A program made the position numbers and the translations under genes. From Ipomoea triloba (taxonomy: Eukaryota > Streptophyta > Magnoliopsida > Solanales > Convolvulaceae), in assembly GCF_003576645.1 (NCBI RefSeq), contig NC_044925.1:312522-376521 (forward strand): DNA of 64,000 nt. The letters are read 5' to 3'. The notes under the pieces were generated by a model that saw nothing but the letters and a program-made list of their open reading frames with translations, was not told the origin of the DNA and did not search any database. Positions 1 to 11,657 of this stretch are shown in pieces. Positions within the stretch are counted from its first letter, which is position 1. Each line of letters starts with the position of its first letter.

Positions 1-178
1 CATTAATCCAAAAATAAATAACTTCCCTTTTTCAATCCAACAAGGAGTGATAATTGTAGGGGTGGAGGCATTTTCCTATTACAAATACCATTAAAAAAAA
101 ACTTAACACTAACCAACACTAGGAAATAATGGCTTCATTTGGTAAGACCTACTATTTTAGAGTATTATTATTGTTATG
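1..178. other. AT-rich DNA outside the Helitron block
   Basis: Nothing recognisable is present: no coding frame, no RNA gene and no clear repeat. It ends at the CTAGT terminus of the minus-strand Helitron-like element. Confidence 0.5.
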
Positions 179-741
179 ACTAGTATTTTCGCCCGTGCGT
201 TGCACGGAATGGATTTGTTATAATATTTAAAGAATATCTGGATCAATATACAGTTATATATATTATAACATCGAATATTATATAGCGCAATTGATGAAAT
301 TGATTGGATCGATTATGTTTTCTGATGTTTTCCTTTGAATTAGAACAAATAATTGTCCAATTACCCGGGCGTGGAAATTTTTTATTATTATTATATATTG
401 AGATAATAAAAATAAAGATGAAATTATAAAAAATTCTAATATTGAACGTGTACATTTATTTGATTATAATATTAGTACAAAAATATTACTCAATTAATTG
501 AATAATATATGACTTGTTTGTCTAAAATTATCTTTAAAAGATCTATAAGTAATATGACTTATATAATTATATTATGACTTATATAATTATATTATTACTA
601 AAATAAATATGAGAAAATGAGAAATAAATTAATTGTAATTATTATAAAAATAAATTCAACGACCAATGCTTAACTTAATTATCATAATAATTATTAGGCA
701 ATTATTAGGCAATTATATTCATTTTCCCCATATTGCATTTA

Positions 742-1042
742 GGGTGCGTTTGGTTCGCACATGGGAATCAGAATCGGAATGGGTATCAAATACTTGGTAA
801 TGGTAATGGGTTTTGGTGAAAGTATTTAACATGTTTGGTAATTGGGTGGAATGGGAATGATTATTAATAGTTGAGGAAGAAAGGAGGAAGGGAGATGAAA
901 CCCTTATTTAATAAGGGTATGGGTTTTGTCATTAATGGGGTATTCCAAACCCATAGTAGCATCCACAACACCTATCAACCAAACACAAACAATCACTTTC
1001 ATACCCATTCCTTATGCCTAAACCCCCCAACCAAACACACCC
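742..1042. mobile_element. Tourist-like (PIF/Harbinger) MITE
   Basis: A 301-bp element with ends GGGTGCGTTTGGTT and AACCAAACACACCC, flanked on both sides by the trinucleotide TTA (739-741 and 1043-1045). A TTA target duplication and GGG/CCC terminal inverted repeats are typical of PIF/Harbinger MITEs. The short open frame inside it is not a gene. Confidence 0.8.
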
Positions 1043-1489
1043 TTAGTTTTATCTTCCTCATCCATATTTGAATGAATTAATTTTGATTATTATAAAAATC
1101 TAACAACCCATGTTCAATTAATTTTTTTAAAGTTTAAATAACTTGGAGTTTTCAAAAGGAAAGTATAATTAACTATTAAAGTTTTTAAATAATTTTCAGT
1201 CAATTAGTAATATCATTTTCTTTTCCCGATAAATGATTTTATTTTTATTAATAGTGTTGATACGTGAGTATACATATTATCAATTTATAGATATTAGTTA
1301 ATTTCTATTTTACATTTTCTTAACAAATAAGCTTTATTAATTATTTAACCAATAAAATATTTCATTAATTGACTACAAAAGTTTAGGAGGGGAATGAAAT
1401 AGGAGGATTTTACTTTTATATATAGTATAGAATATAGATTACGATCTTTTTATATTTTAAATCAATTACTAATATCATTTTTCTCGGAA

Positions 1490-2456
1490 TAATGGTCAAA
1501 TAAACCACTGAACTACACACAAAACTTCAATTAGACCATCGAACTAAAAAAGAATGCAATTAGATCCCTGAACTATATAAACTCATGCAATTAAGTACAA
1601 ATTGACATGTTTTCAAAAAAAAAAAAAGAAGTCCAAATTGACCTGTTTACCTACAATTGTGATGACACGGTGGTTACTAATTTTAAAATAAATTTTTTAA
1701 ATAATTTTAATTAAAATAATTAAATAATAATAATAATAATAATAATAAAATTTAAAAAAAAAAAACAGACGTCTCCGGCAGTTCTTCTATTTTTTTTATT
1801 TTTTTTAATTATTAGTGCCGATTGTTATGTGTAAATTAATATCAGGCAACCTTATATAGGAAAAATGAAAAGAATTAAGCATTAATATTTACCTAATTTT
1901 CGTTCCATTTTTAATTGATGATGTAGAATATTATTATTGAAATATTTCCGTTTCATTTTTAATTTCCGTTCCTTTTTTAATTTATCTTTAATATTGTTTA
2001 TAATATGCCTTTATTATTTATGATTTAGAATGTTTTCCTTTTTTTAATTAAATTGCAATGATATGATCATTTCCTTTTTCATTTTAGTTAATTATGGATT
2101 TTTTTTTTATTTACAGTCAATTATTAATATTCATTTCCTTTTATATATTCAATCAATTAGTAACATCAGATTCATTTTTAGTCGATTTTTTTTTTATTTT
2201 CAGTTAATTAGTCAATTAGAATAATAGATTCACTGGTATTTTTACCTAATTTCTGTTCTATTTTTAATTAATGATGTAGAATATTATTATTGAAATATTT
2301 TCATTCTATTTTTAATTTACCTTTACTATTGTTTAAAATTTAAAATATGCCTTTACTATTCTTATGTTTTTATATATAGTATAGATTAATATTATGCTAA
2401 TTATGACGTCCATGTATTATGAATAAGTATGGTAATTAAGGAGTATATATTATAAT
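1490..2456. repeat. AT-rich repeat-derived DNA with a direct duplication
   Basis: No coding sequence. A stretch at 1881-1965 recurs with divergence at 2236-2325; both contain GATGTAGAATATTATTATTG. An (ATA)n-rich stretch lies near 1725-1750. The 'ACTGAACTA' style sequence near 1500-1620 resembles common plant transposon ends, but I cannot define an element. Confidence 0.4.
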
Positions 2457-3540
2457 TAGAGTGAATGCCTTTTTTGGTCCTACTTTTATTGGACATATTC
2501 CAATTTTAGTCCGCTTTTATTATTTTTGCCACATTGCGTCCACAGTTATTAAACGTGTTCCAATTTTGATCCATCGTTAACTTTCCCGTCTAATGGCCGT
2601 TTGAGGGAGGGGTACTTTTGTCTTTTTACTAACCTCAACCTCAATTTTGACTTCTAAACCTCTCCCATTCACATCTATCCGTCTCTCTTAATTTTGACGT
2701 CTAAACCTCTCCCATTCACTATTTAATTCCGCAATTAATTTAGGTGTGTGTATGTGCTTCTCTCTCTCTCTCTCTGTGTCTGAGCCCCACTCTCCTTCTT
2801 CTTTGTTCACCTCTCATTCAAATTTATTATTATTTGTGTCTTTTAATCTGTTGGTTGTGGTAGTGCGTGGTGGAGGGACAGAGATAATGGATGCTCTAGA
2901 GGAGGTGGCCGGAGGTCCCAACCATAACCGCCCAGTGGCTTCTAATGGCGGCGGCGGAGGAAATTTGGGGTCTGCTTAGATTGTTGGCACCGCCCATAAC
3001 CGCCCAGTGGCTTCTAATCCCGGCGAATTCATGGAGACTGGCGGAAACGGAAGTTCCCTGTTCGGAAACAGAGGCCTCGGCGGCGGCGGCGAGAGCAGAG
3101 GCAGGAATAGTCCCGGTGCCGGTGGCGGCGATAATCGTCGGCTCCGCCTGCTGCAACAGCCACTGCACCGTCTCTCCGTCGGTCTTGTGACCCAATTCCC
3201 GAGTAAGCTGAAAGATCCTGGCGGCACAGAGAGCAGGCATGCGAATTCTCCGACCTCGTCCATCGACCTTTTTGTGTCTATCCTTGTTAGAACTCCTCTT
3301 AGGAGCAACTTGAAGCTTCTTGTTATTGTTGTTGGTCTCTTGAGGTTGAGGTTGAGGTTAGTAAAAAGACGAAAGTAGCCCTCCCTCAAACGGCCATTAG
3401 ACGGGAAAGTTAACGATGGACCAAAATTGGAACACGTTTAATAACTGTGGACGCAATGTGGCAAAAATAATAAAAGCGGACTAAAATTGGAATATGGCCA
3501 ATAAATGTAGGACCAAAAAAGGCATTCACTCTTATAATTA
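2450..3540. mobile_element. Pack-MULE: MULE with captured TCP gene fragment
   Basis: The element spans 2459-3531 (1073 bp). Its terminal inverted repeats are nearly perfect over about 190 bp and begin GAGTGAATGCC. It is flanked by an exact 9-bp direct repeat TTATAATTA (2450-2458 and 3532-3540). Long TIRs plus a 9-bp target duplication define Mutator-like elements. No transposase is present. The interior (about 2880-3360) is far more GC-rich than its surroundings and encodes part of a TCP transcription factor on the minus strand, so this is a gene-capturing Pack-MULE. It sits inside the minus-strand Helitron-like element. Confidence 0.92.
2896..3357 (-). pseudogene. Captured class I TCP (TCP20-like) gene fragment
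   Basis: The open minus-strand frame starts just after a stop near 3358 and runs to about 2896. It encodes a full basic helix-loop-helix TCP domain, with recognisable pieces [39 protein letters not shown] and [20 protein letters not shown]. This is the class I (PCF) signature and closest, from memory, to TCP20/TCP6. After the domain there is a short linker and two copies of IRSHWAV, the second from a duplicated ~24-bp segment (2922-2945 and 2995-3018). The normal N- and C-terminal regions are absent. It lies wholly inside the MULE inverted repeats, so I call it a captured fragment, not a gene. It could still be transcribed. Confidence 0.85.
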
Positions 3541-3555
3541 AAAAATAATGTATAT

Positions 3556-3670
3556 TTTAATTTCGTTTAATTATGGACGTAATATGTGTATGTTTAATTT
3601 TCTTTAATTGTATCCATAATATATATGTGTATGTTTAATTTTCTTTAATTATGTCCGTAATATGTGTACC
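3556..3670. repeat. Short tandem repeat, about 40 bp x 3
   Basis: Three degenerate units share TTAATTTTCTTTAATTATG-like and GTAATATGTGTATG-like cores. No coding role is seen. Confidence 0.55.
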
Positions 3671-4399
3671 ATTAATTTCTTTAATTGATTAGATAAAATT
3701 ACGGCAAGTATAAAAAACCGTTTAATAAAAGTATAATGTTTGAACTAATTTCTCAATGACCATAATTATTAAGATTTTATTCCAAAGTAACCATTAGCAT
3801 AATTTTATATGTGTAATAATCTGTGAATTGAAATAATTTACATAATTGTATGGACGTAATAATATGTGAATTAGCATAATAATACGTGAATTTAAATAAT
3901 TATCATAATTTTGTTAATCTCCTCTAATTATGGATGTAATATGTGTATTATCAATTTCGTTAACTGATTTGATAAAATTTATATTAATTACGAACAACAA
4001 TATTAATTCATTAGTTGTCATAATTTTTAAGATTTTATTCAAAAGTAATCAAATTAAATGCACGGGTAATTGACATTATCTGAAGTAAAAATATATAAAA
4101 TTATCGTAAGAATGAAATATCTATGTTTAATGACCATAATAAATTTAGATGTTAAATATAGTGTAATTACCACGGATTATTTAGATGGTAAATAGTATAT
4201 GGTAATTACCTATATAGATTAGCATATTAAACGGATTAACATATGGAACAATGTTATAAAAAAGGAAGGAAGCCTTTTAGATAAAATATATTAGGAATAA
4301 TATCAATTAAATAAAATATCATAGGAATTTCTCAATTCTATATTTATAATTACCTTTATAAACATATTTAATAGGAAAATTTAGTTACAAACTTATATT

Positions 4400-4530
4400 A
4401 AGAGTTATGGATTATTATTATTATATTATTATTATTATTAGGAAAATTATATTAAGAATTTTAGATTATTATTACTACGGAGTATTATATTATTATTATT
4501 ATTATTATATTAACATAATAGATTTTAAAT
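4400..4530. repeat. (ATT)n low-complexity DNA
   Basis: Runs of ATT/TTA interrupted by short unique sequence. The open frame across it is almost all Y/I/L and is a composition artefact. Confidence 0.7.
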
Positions 4531-5266
4531 CGAGGTTACAAAATTTAATATTATTATTTCATTTATTCAAGTATAGTAATCACCATTTTTTAACTAATAA
4601 GTGTGAATTAGTATTGTGCAATTAATGATAAAGATTAATAATAATTGGAATCAACAATCAATGATACAATGACCCATGTTTAGCTTCCAATGCACCATTT
4701 TTTATAAAATGAAGAATTGGAATGGTAAAACGAACAATTGGAATGAATAATTGAGGATTTATTCAAGTATAGTAACCACCATTTTTACCAAATTACATAA
4801 GCATCCGTAAATGGGGAAGATCAAGATTGCAAATTCTACAATATATAGATGAGCATTCGTAGATTGCTAGTTATTTTGCACAGTACAACTAAAAAGATGG
4901 ATAGTTAAATAAGGTATTATCATTCAAAATCTTGTAATACAAAGTTACAATACAATGTTTTTCCATTAGAAATTACCAATCAAAGTAATGTGATTAAAAT
5001 ATATAATTATAGAAAACATTTGATTGTTCACTACAATCACTCTGAAAATTGTAATTTTACATACGTGATACGCCCATGACAAAATTGGCCTAGCTACTTG
5101 AAACCTTATCAGCAAAAATTAAAGCATATTGAGCTATTAAAATCAAACTAAATCACAGTACTACAAAATACTCTATGGAATGCAGACTACACCATAAGGA
5201 TCTCCAACATGCAGAATGAATCAACTAAAAATTAAAACATACCGCATACCATAACAATTTTACGCG

Positions 5267-5478
5267 TGTTAAAGTTCGATCTTCGACTTCGTAGAATTAC
5301 AGATTATAGATCTCTAACTAATAGTGAGACACAGATATTGGTACGTTGTGAGAGAATAGTCATTTCTCATCNTGTTAAAGTTCGATCTTCGACTTCGTAG
5401 AATTACAGATTATAGATCTCTAACTAATAGTGAGAGCACAGATATTGGTACGTTGTGAGAGAATAGTCATTTCTCATC
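5267..5478. repeat. Direct duplication of ~105 bp split by a single N
   Basis: Positions 5267-5371 recur at 5373-5478 with one inserted base; N5372 lies exactly between the copies. This is best read as an unmerged contig overlap. Confidence 0.8.
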
Positions 5479-5696
5479 ATTATATAGTGGAGGATAAACA
5501 TAATATGGAAGATTTTTCAAAAGGAAAGTATAATTAATTTTAATTTTATGTAAATATAGATGATTGACATGTAAAAATTTTACTACAATATTATATAATT
5601 TTTTCATTCTAATATAGTTAATTACATGTCAATTATATAAATATATATAGATATATAGATATAGATATAGATTATCATATCACTAATCACCAATCA

Positions 5697-5711
5697 CCAA
5701 TTAATTAATTA

Positions 5712-5758
<47 letters not shown>

Positions 5759-5905
5759 TTAATATTAATATATAACAATATTACCATATCACTAATCACC
5801 AATCACCAATTAATTATTCTTTTTTAAAATAATCACCAATTAATTAATTAATATTAGTATATATTAATATATTATATATTAATATATTAATATTAAGAAT
5901 AATAC
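5697..5905. repeat. (AATT)n / (TA)n microsatellite and AT-rich repeats
   Basis: An AATT run is followed by about 20 TA repeats (5717-5752) and then TAATAT repeats. Flanking 'CACTAATCACCAATCACCAATTAATTA' type words recur nearby, giving imperfect local direct repeats. Confidence 0.75.
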
Positions 5906-6089
5906 CATATACCATATTATCAATTATCAATTATATATCACCAATCACCCATCACCCATTAATATTAACAATATTACCATATTATCATTATCATATATTA
6001 CCATAATAATATTATAGGATGGATAATTAATAAAATAATAAAATAATAAATAAATAAAATAAATGGTTTTACCAAAATACCCCTAAGTT

Positions 6090-6230
6090 TTGGGGGGAAA
6101 ATTTGGGAGGAGGAAAATGTTTTTATATATAGTATAGATTTCTAATTATAAAATCTATACTATATATAAAAGCATTATCCTCCTCAAAAATTTCCCGCCC
6201 AAACACAGGGGCATTTTAGTAATATGGTAA
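6090..6230. repeat. Inverted repeat at the junction of the two Helitron 5' ends
   Basis: The two facing 5' termini form a large imperfect palindrome around the 15-bp centre 6139-6153. Homology extends outward through the 'TTTTGGGGGGAAAATTTGGG' side and the 'AAATTTCCCGCCC' side. Confidence 0.7.
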
Positions 6231-6867
6231 TTATTATTCTAATTATAATTAATTAATATTATTTTATCATAATATTAGTAATTATGGTAATCATAATATA
6301 TTATATATAGTATAGATTGGTAATTAGTTATTAGTAATTATGGTAATTCCTTATTAGTAATTATGCTAATTATTATGATAGTGTTTTATCAAAAAAAAAT
6401 TATTATGATAGTATATTTGTATTTTATAGATTAATACATATACATGCATTAATGTAATACTGCTGAAAAATGTTTATGGTAATTAATTATTATGATTTTT
6501 TCAAAAAAAATTATTATGATAGTATATTTATATTTTATAGATTAATACATATACGTGCATTAATGTAATACCACTGACAAATGTTTATGGTATAGATTTA
6601 TTTATTTATTTATTATGGTAGAATAATAATCTATATATATTTATATCTATATCTATATAATAATATATAAAAATATATTAGTTATAATTGTATGGAATTC
6701 TATTAATTATAATTGAATTACATATATATTATATTCCAATACCTATTTGTTTACAATTCCATTTATTTATTACCAATTACCAATTATTACGATAATGGTG
6801 AAAACATATGAATGGTAATCAAATGAATTACCAATTATTACCAATTACCAATAATATAGCTCTGCCT

Positions 6868-7435
6868 CTATCTCTTTATGGCTATAAATACAAGAAGTAA
6901 CCCAGCCAACCACTACCACCAATTTTATACTCTCTTAGTTTGTTTTTTTTCGTTTGTGAAAGCATCAATGTATATAGGAAGAACCATCATTCTCCATAAA
7001 AGTGTGACATATTTACTATTCTTTTTTACTGTTCTTATCTTATCTCTTTTTTTTTTTTATTTGTTTGGTTACATTCATTGCAGGTTCTTATATTTTGCAA
7101 TCACAAGCGCGAGGGTTAATTGTTGGTAGCTTCAATTGTGGAAAGGTAAGCTAATTTGTCAAATAACTACAACTTTTATTCTAAGTATTAACTATTTTTT
7201 TTTAATTGATTTTTTAACTATTCTTTTATATTTGAAATCTTATATTTCCGGCTCTTTTGATTCTTTAATTACAAATGCAGATATTTGGAGCCTAATAAGC
7301 AATGTGATGCAAAGGATAATGGATCTGTTAAGAGATGTGAAAGTTGAGAAGCAATTAATAAAATATTTTCCTATTGAAATCATTGACATTTTATGTTTCT
7401 GGGCATTAAAGATTTCAAATTTTAAATTTGTGTAA
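6868..7435 (+). other. Promoter/exon-like stretch without a credible protein
   Basis: A TATAAATA box (6883-6890) precedes exon-like pieces: an acceptor-like TTGCAG near 7083, a donor-like AAAG/GTAAGC near 7145 and another acceptor-like AATGCAG near 7280. The open frames in it are short and of low-complexity composition. It may be a non-coding transcript carried by the Helitron, or chance. The second half is duplicated verbatim after N8841. Confidence 0.3.
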
Positions 7436-10400
7436 TTTGTTTAAATCTTAACATTTCATGGTTTTACATTACTTTGAATATGTAGTTGTTTTATTCGTTT
7501 ATTCATACCATGTTCAGAGGTGAAATTATAGTTCAAAAAAAGAATATTAAAAAAATAATTAACTGGAAATTAAACGGCACGGAATTTAAGCCTTTTAAAA
7601 AAGTAAATTAATATTAATATTTGATTGAAAATTGAACAAAAAAAAATTGAATTTATTTTGACAATTAAATTATTTTAATTACATTAATCACATTAATATT
7701 TATGAATGAAAAAGAAAATGAATATATTAATATTTAATTGGAAATATAATTAGAAATTATATTTTATAATTATATTACTTATTAATTATATGGAAATGAA
7801 TATTAAAATCTTTTTATGAATGAAAAAGTAAATAAATATTACACACGGGAATCTGTTATTAATATTATGTTACTAATGTAACTAATTGGCACAAGAATCA
7901 GACCAAATGAAAAAGGAGATTAATAATAAAAATTCACTATAAATATAACACAGCTTTCCCTATGCAAAAATTAGTAACCACCAAATGAAATATTAGCAAA
8001 AAATTATGAAGGAAAAAAGAAATGGAAATGAATATATTCATATTTTACTGGAAATATAATCAAAAATTATATTATAATTATAATTATATTAATTATTTAG
8101 AATGAAAAAAAATGAATTTATTAATATTTCACTGAAAATATATTCAACAATTATATTTTTATAATTATATTACTTTTTAATCATATGGAAATTAATAATA
8201 AATTTTTATGAACAAAAAGAAAATAAATATTACACGGGAACCTGTTATTAATATTTTCTTACTAATTGGCAAGGAATGAGGCCAATTAATTGACAATTAT
8301 TATCAGGAAAAAGGAATGGATGGAAAGCAATATTGATTCATTTGATGAAGGAAAAAAGAAATGAATATACTAAAAAGAAAATGGAATATTATGAAAAATG
8401 AAATGAATATATTAATATTTCACTAGAAATATAACACAACTTTTCCCTACGAAAAAATTAGTAACCACCAAATGAATGATTAGGAAAAAATTATAAAGGA
8501 AAAAGGAATGTAAAATAATATTAATTCTTTTTATGAAGGAAAAATGAAATAAATATATTCAAAAGGAAATGAAATATTAGAAAAAACGAAATGAACATAT
8601 TAATATTTCACTGGAAATATAACACAGCTTTCTCTACAAACAAATTAGTAACCACCAAATGAAATATTAGGAAAAGATTAAGAAAAAATTATGAAGGAAA
8701 AAAGAATGGAAATGAATATTAATTTTGTATGAAGGAAAATGGAAATAAATATATTTATAAGAAAATGAAATATTAGGAAAAACGAAAAGAGTATATTAAT
8801 ATTTCACTGGAAATATAACACAACTTTCCATATGAAAAAANATTTTTTTTTAATTGATTTTTTAACTATTCTTTTATATTTGAAATCTTATATTTCCGGC
8901 TCTTTTGATTCTTTAATTACAAATGCAGATATTTGGAGCCTAATAAGCAATGTGATGCAAAGGATAATGGATCTGTTAAGAGATGTGAAAGTTGAGAAGC
9001 AATTAATAAAATATTTTCCTATTGAAATCATTGACATTTTATGTTTCTGGGCATTAAAGATTTCAAATTTTAAATTTGTGTAATTTGTTTAAATCTTAAC
9101 ATTTCATGGTTTTACATTACTTTGAATATGTAGTTGTTTTATTCGTTTATTCATACCATGTTCAGAGGTGAAATTATAGTTCAAAAAAAGAATATTAAAA
9201 AAATAATTAACTGGAAATTAAACGGCACGGAATTTAAGCCTTTTAAAAAAGTAAATTAATATTAATATTTGATTGAAAATTGAACAAAAAAAAATTGAAT
9301 TTATTTTGACAATTAAATTATTTTAATTACATTAATCACATTAATATTTATGAATGAAAAAGAAAATGAATATATTAATATTTAATTGGAAATATAATTA
9401 GAAATTATATTTTATAATTATATTACTTATTAATTATATGGAAATGAATATTAAAATCTTTTTATGAATGAAAAAGTAAATAAATATTACACACGGGAAT
9501 CTGTTATTAATATTATGTTACTAATGTAACTAATTGGCACAAGAATCAGACCAAATGAAAAAGGAGATTAATAATAAAAATTCACTATAAATATAACACA
9601 GCTTTCCCTATGCAAAAATTAGTAACCACCAAATGAAATATTAGCAAAAAATTATGAAGGAAAAAAGAAATGGAAATGAATATATTCATATTTTACTGGA
9701 AATATAATCAAAAATTATATTATAATTATAATTATATTAATTATTTAGAATGAAAAAAAATGAATTTATTAATATTTCACTGAAAATATATTCAACAATT
9801 ATATTTTTATAATTATATTACTTTTTAATCATATGGAAATTAATAATAAATTTTTATGAACAAAAAGAAAATAAATATTACACGGGAACCTGTTATTAAT
9901 ATTTTCTTACTAATTGGCAAGGAATGAGGCCAATTAATTGACAATTATTATCAGGAAAAAGGAATGGATGGAAAGCAATATTGATTCATTTGATGAAGGA
10001 AAAAAGAAATGAATATACTAAAAAGAAAATGGAATATTATGAAAAATGAAATGAATATATTAATATTTCACTAGAAATATAACACAACTTTTCCCTACGA
10101 AAAAATTAGTAACCACCAAATGAATGATTAGGAAAAAATTATAAAGGAAAAAGGAATGTAAAATAATATTAATTCTTTTTATGAAGGAAAAATGAAATAA
10201 ATATATTCAAAAGGAAATGAAATATTAGAAAAAACGAAATGAACATATTAATATTTCACTGGAAATATAACACAGCTTTCTCTACAAACAAATTAGTAAC
10301 CACCAAATGAAATATTAGGAAAAGATTAAGAAAAAATTATGAAGGAAAAAAGAATGGAAATGAATATTAATTTTGTATGAAGGAAAATGGAAATAAATAT

Positions 10401-10511
10401 ATTTATAAGAAAATGAAATATTAGGAAAAACGAAAAGAGTATATTAATATTTCACTGGAAATATAACANAATATTTCACTGGAAATATAACACAACTTTC
10501 CATATGAAAAA
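7194..10511. repeat. Exact 1627-bp duplication bounded by single Ns (probable assembly artefact)
   Basis: Positions 8842-10468 appear identical to 7194-8820. Single Ns at 8841 and 10469 bound the second copy. The sequence after the second N (10470-10511) again repeats 8799-8840, the end of the first block. This is what three overlapping contigs joined by single Ns would give. Confidence 0.85.
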
Positions 10512-10870
10512 ATTAGTAACCAACAAATGAAATATTAGGAAAAAATTATGAAGGAAAAAGGAACGGAGATCAATATTAATTCTTTGTATGAAGAAAAAAT
10601 GAAATGAATATATTTAAAAGGAAATGAAATATTAGGAAAAACGAAATGAATATATTAATATTTCACTGGAAATATAGCATAGCTTTCCCTACAAAATAAT
10701 TAGTAACCAATGAAATATTAGGAAAAAATTATGAAGGAAAAATGAATAACAATCAATAATTCATTTTATAAAGGAAAAAGGAAATGAATATATTCAAAAG
10801 GAAATTAAAATATTAGGAAAAATAAAATGAATATATTAATATTTCATTGAAAATATTATCGACAATTATA
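7940..10870 (+). repeat. Degenerate ~188-bp tandem repeat inside the Helitron
   Basis: The core TTTCACTGGAAATATAACAC recurs at about 8421, 8609 and 8805, then after the artefactual block at 10476, 10664 and 10845, i.e. every 181-196 bp. Each unit continues with AGTAACCACCAAATGAAATAT and GAAGGAAAAA words. Less regular units extend back to about 7731. Confidence 0.75.
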
Positions 10871-11657
10871 TTATTATAATTATATAAATTAAATATTAAT
10901 TAATTATTAATTATATTAATAAATAATACTCCATAATAATTAATATTTATTAACTAGAAGGTTGAGCAATTCCCTCACCAACTTTAGATGTCGTTGATCA
11001 AATTAATTAGTACACGTGTGACATGAACACTGCAGAAAATCGAACATATTTAATATATAATAATAATAATTTTTGTATATACGAATTGATATTCCTATTA
11101 ACGAAAATTAATTAATTTAGTGTAATTGACTAATAATAATTGTCTAATAATTATTATGGTAATTAAGCTAAATATTGGTCGTTGAATTTATTTTTATACT
11201 CCGTAATAATTAAAGTTAAATTATTTCTCATTTTTCCATATTTATTTTTGTAATAATATAATTACTTAAGTTATATTAAATATAGATCTTTTTAAGATAA
11301 TTGTAAACAAACAAGTCATATATTATTCAATTAATTGAGTGATACTTTTGCACTAATCTTATAATCAAATAAATGTACATGTTCAATATTATATTTTTTT
11401 AAAAATAATGTTGTCTTTAATTTTATTATCTAAATAAATAATACAAAAATTTATCCGTGAATCGGACGGGTAATTGAACAATTATTTGCTCTAATTCAAG
11501 CAAAGAAAACATCAGAAAACATAATCAATCCAACTAATTTCATCAATTGCGCTATATAATATTCGATGTTATAATTTATATAATTGTATATCGATCCAAA
11601 TATTCTTAAAATATTATAAGAAATTCATTCCGTGCAACGCACGGGTAAAAATACTAG

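Larger units (their letters stand above)
180..6138 (-). mobile_element. Helitron-like element, minus strand (with nested insertions)
   Basis: Read on the minus strand, the 3' end shows the Helitron signature. A perfect 6-bp stem (CCGTGC/GCACGG at 193-207, 3-nt loop) is followed about ten bases later by CTAG at 183-180 and a flanking T. The proposed 5' end at 6138 reads TCTATACTATATATAAAAA and is preceded by an A, as expected for insertion between A and T. The same 5' motif also ends at 1431, 2385 and 6316, so the true partner of the 3' end is uncertain and the segment may be several nested or truncated copies. No Rep/helicase coding sequence is visible, so it is non-autonomous. A MITE, a Pack-MULE and short tandem repeats lie inside. 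The outer ~540 bp match the mirror-image element ending at 11,657. Confidence 0.7.
6154..11657 (+). mobile_element. Helitron-like element, plus strand
   Basis: The 5' end reads TCTATACTATATATAAAAG from 6154, preceded by A. The 3' end has the hairpin CCGTGC-AAC-GCACGG at 11630-11644, then CTAG at 11654-11657 and a flanking T. These are established Helitron terminal features. No RepHel protein is encoded. The interior is AT-rich and holds a short promoter/exon-like stretch near 6868-7330 and a degenerate ~188-bp tandem repeat. The apparent length is inflated by a probable assembly duplication at 8842-10468. The 3' end lies about 230 bp from the FKBP13 stop codon, so it sits in or next to that gene's 3' UTR. 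Confidence 0.75.

Noticed and set aside
243..455. Open frame at the left end of the window
   Set aside because: Lies within the Helitron terminal inverted repeat and has low-complexity Ile/Phe/Asn composition.
6878..7435. Two small open frames after a TATA box
   Set aside because: Phe/Leu/Ile-rich without homology or codon signal; kept only as a possible non-coding transcript.
7731..10870. Regularly spaced repeats resembling a CRISPR array
   Set aside because: Units are degenerate, about 188 bp and contiguous, in a plant genome; not a CRISPR array.
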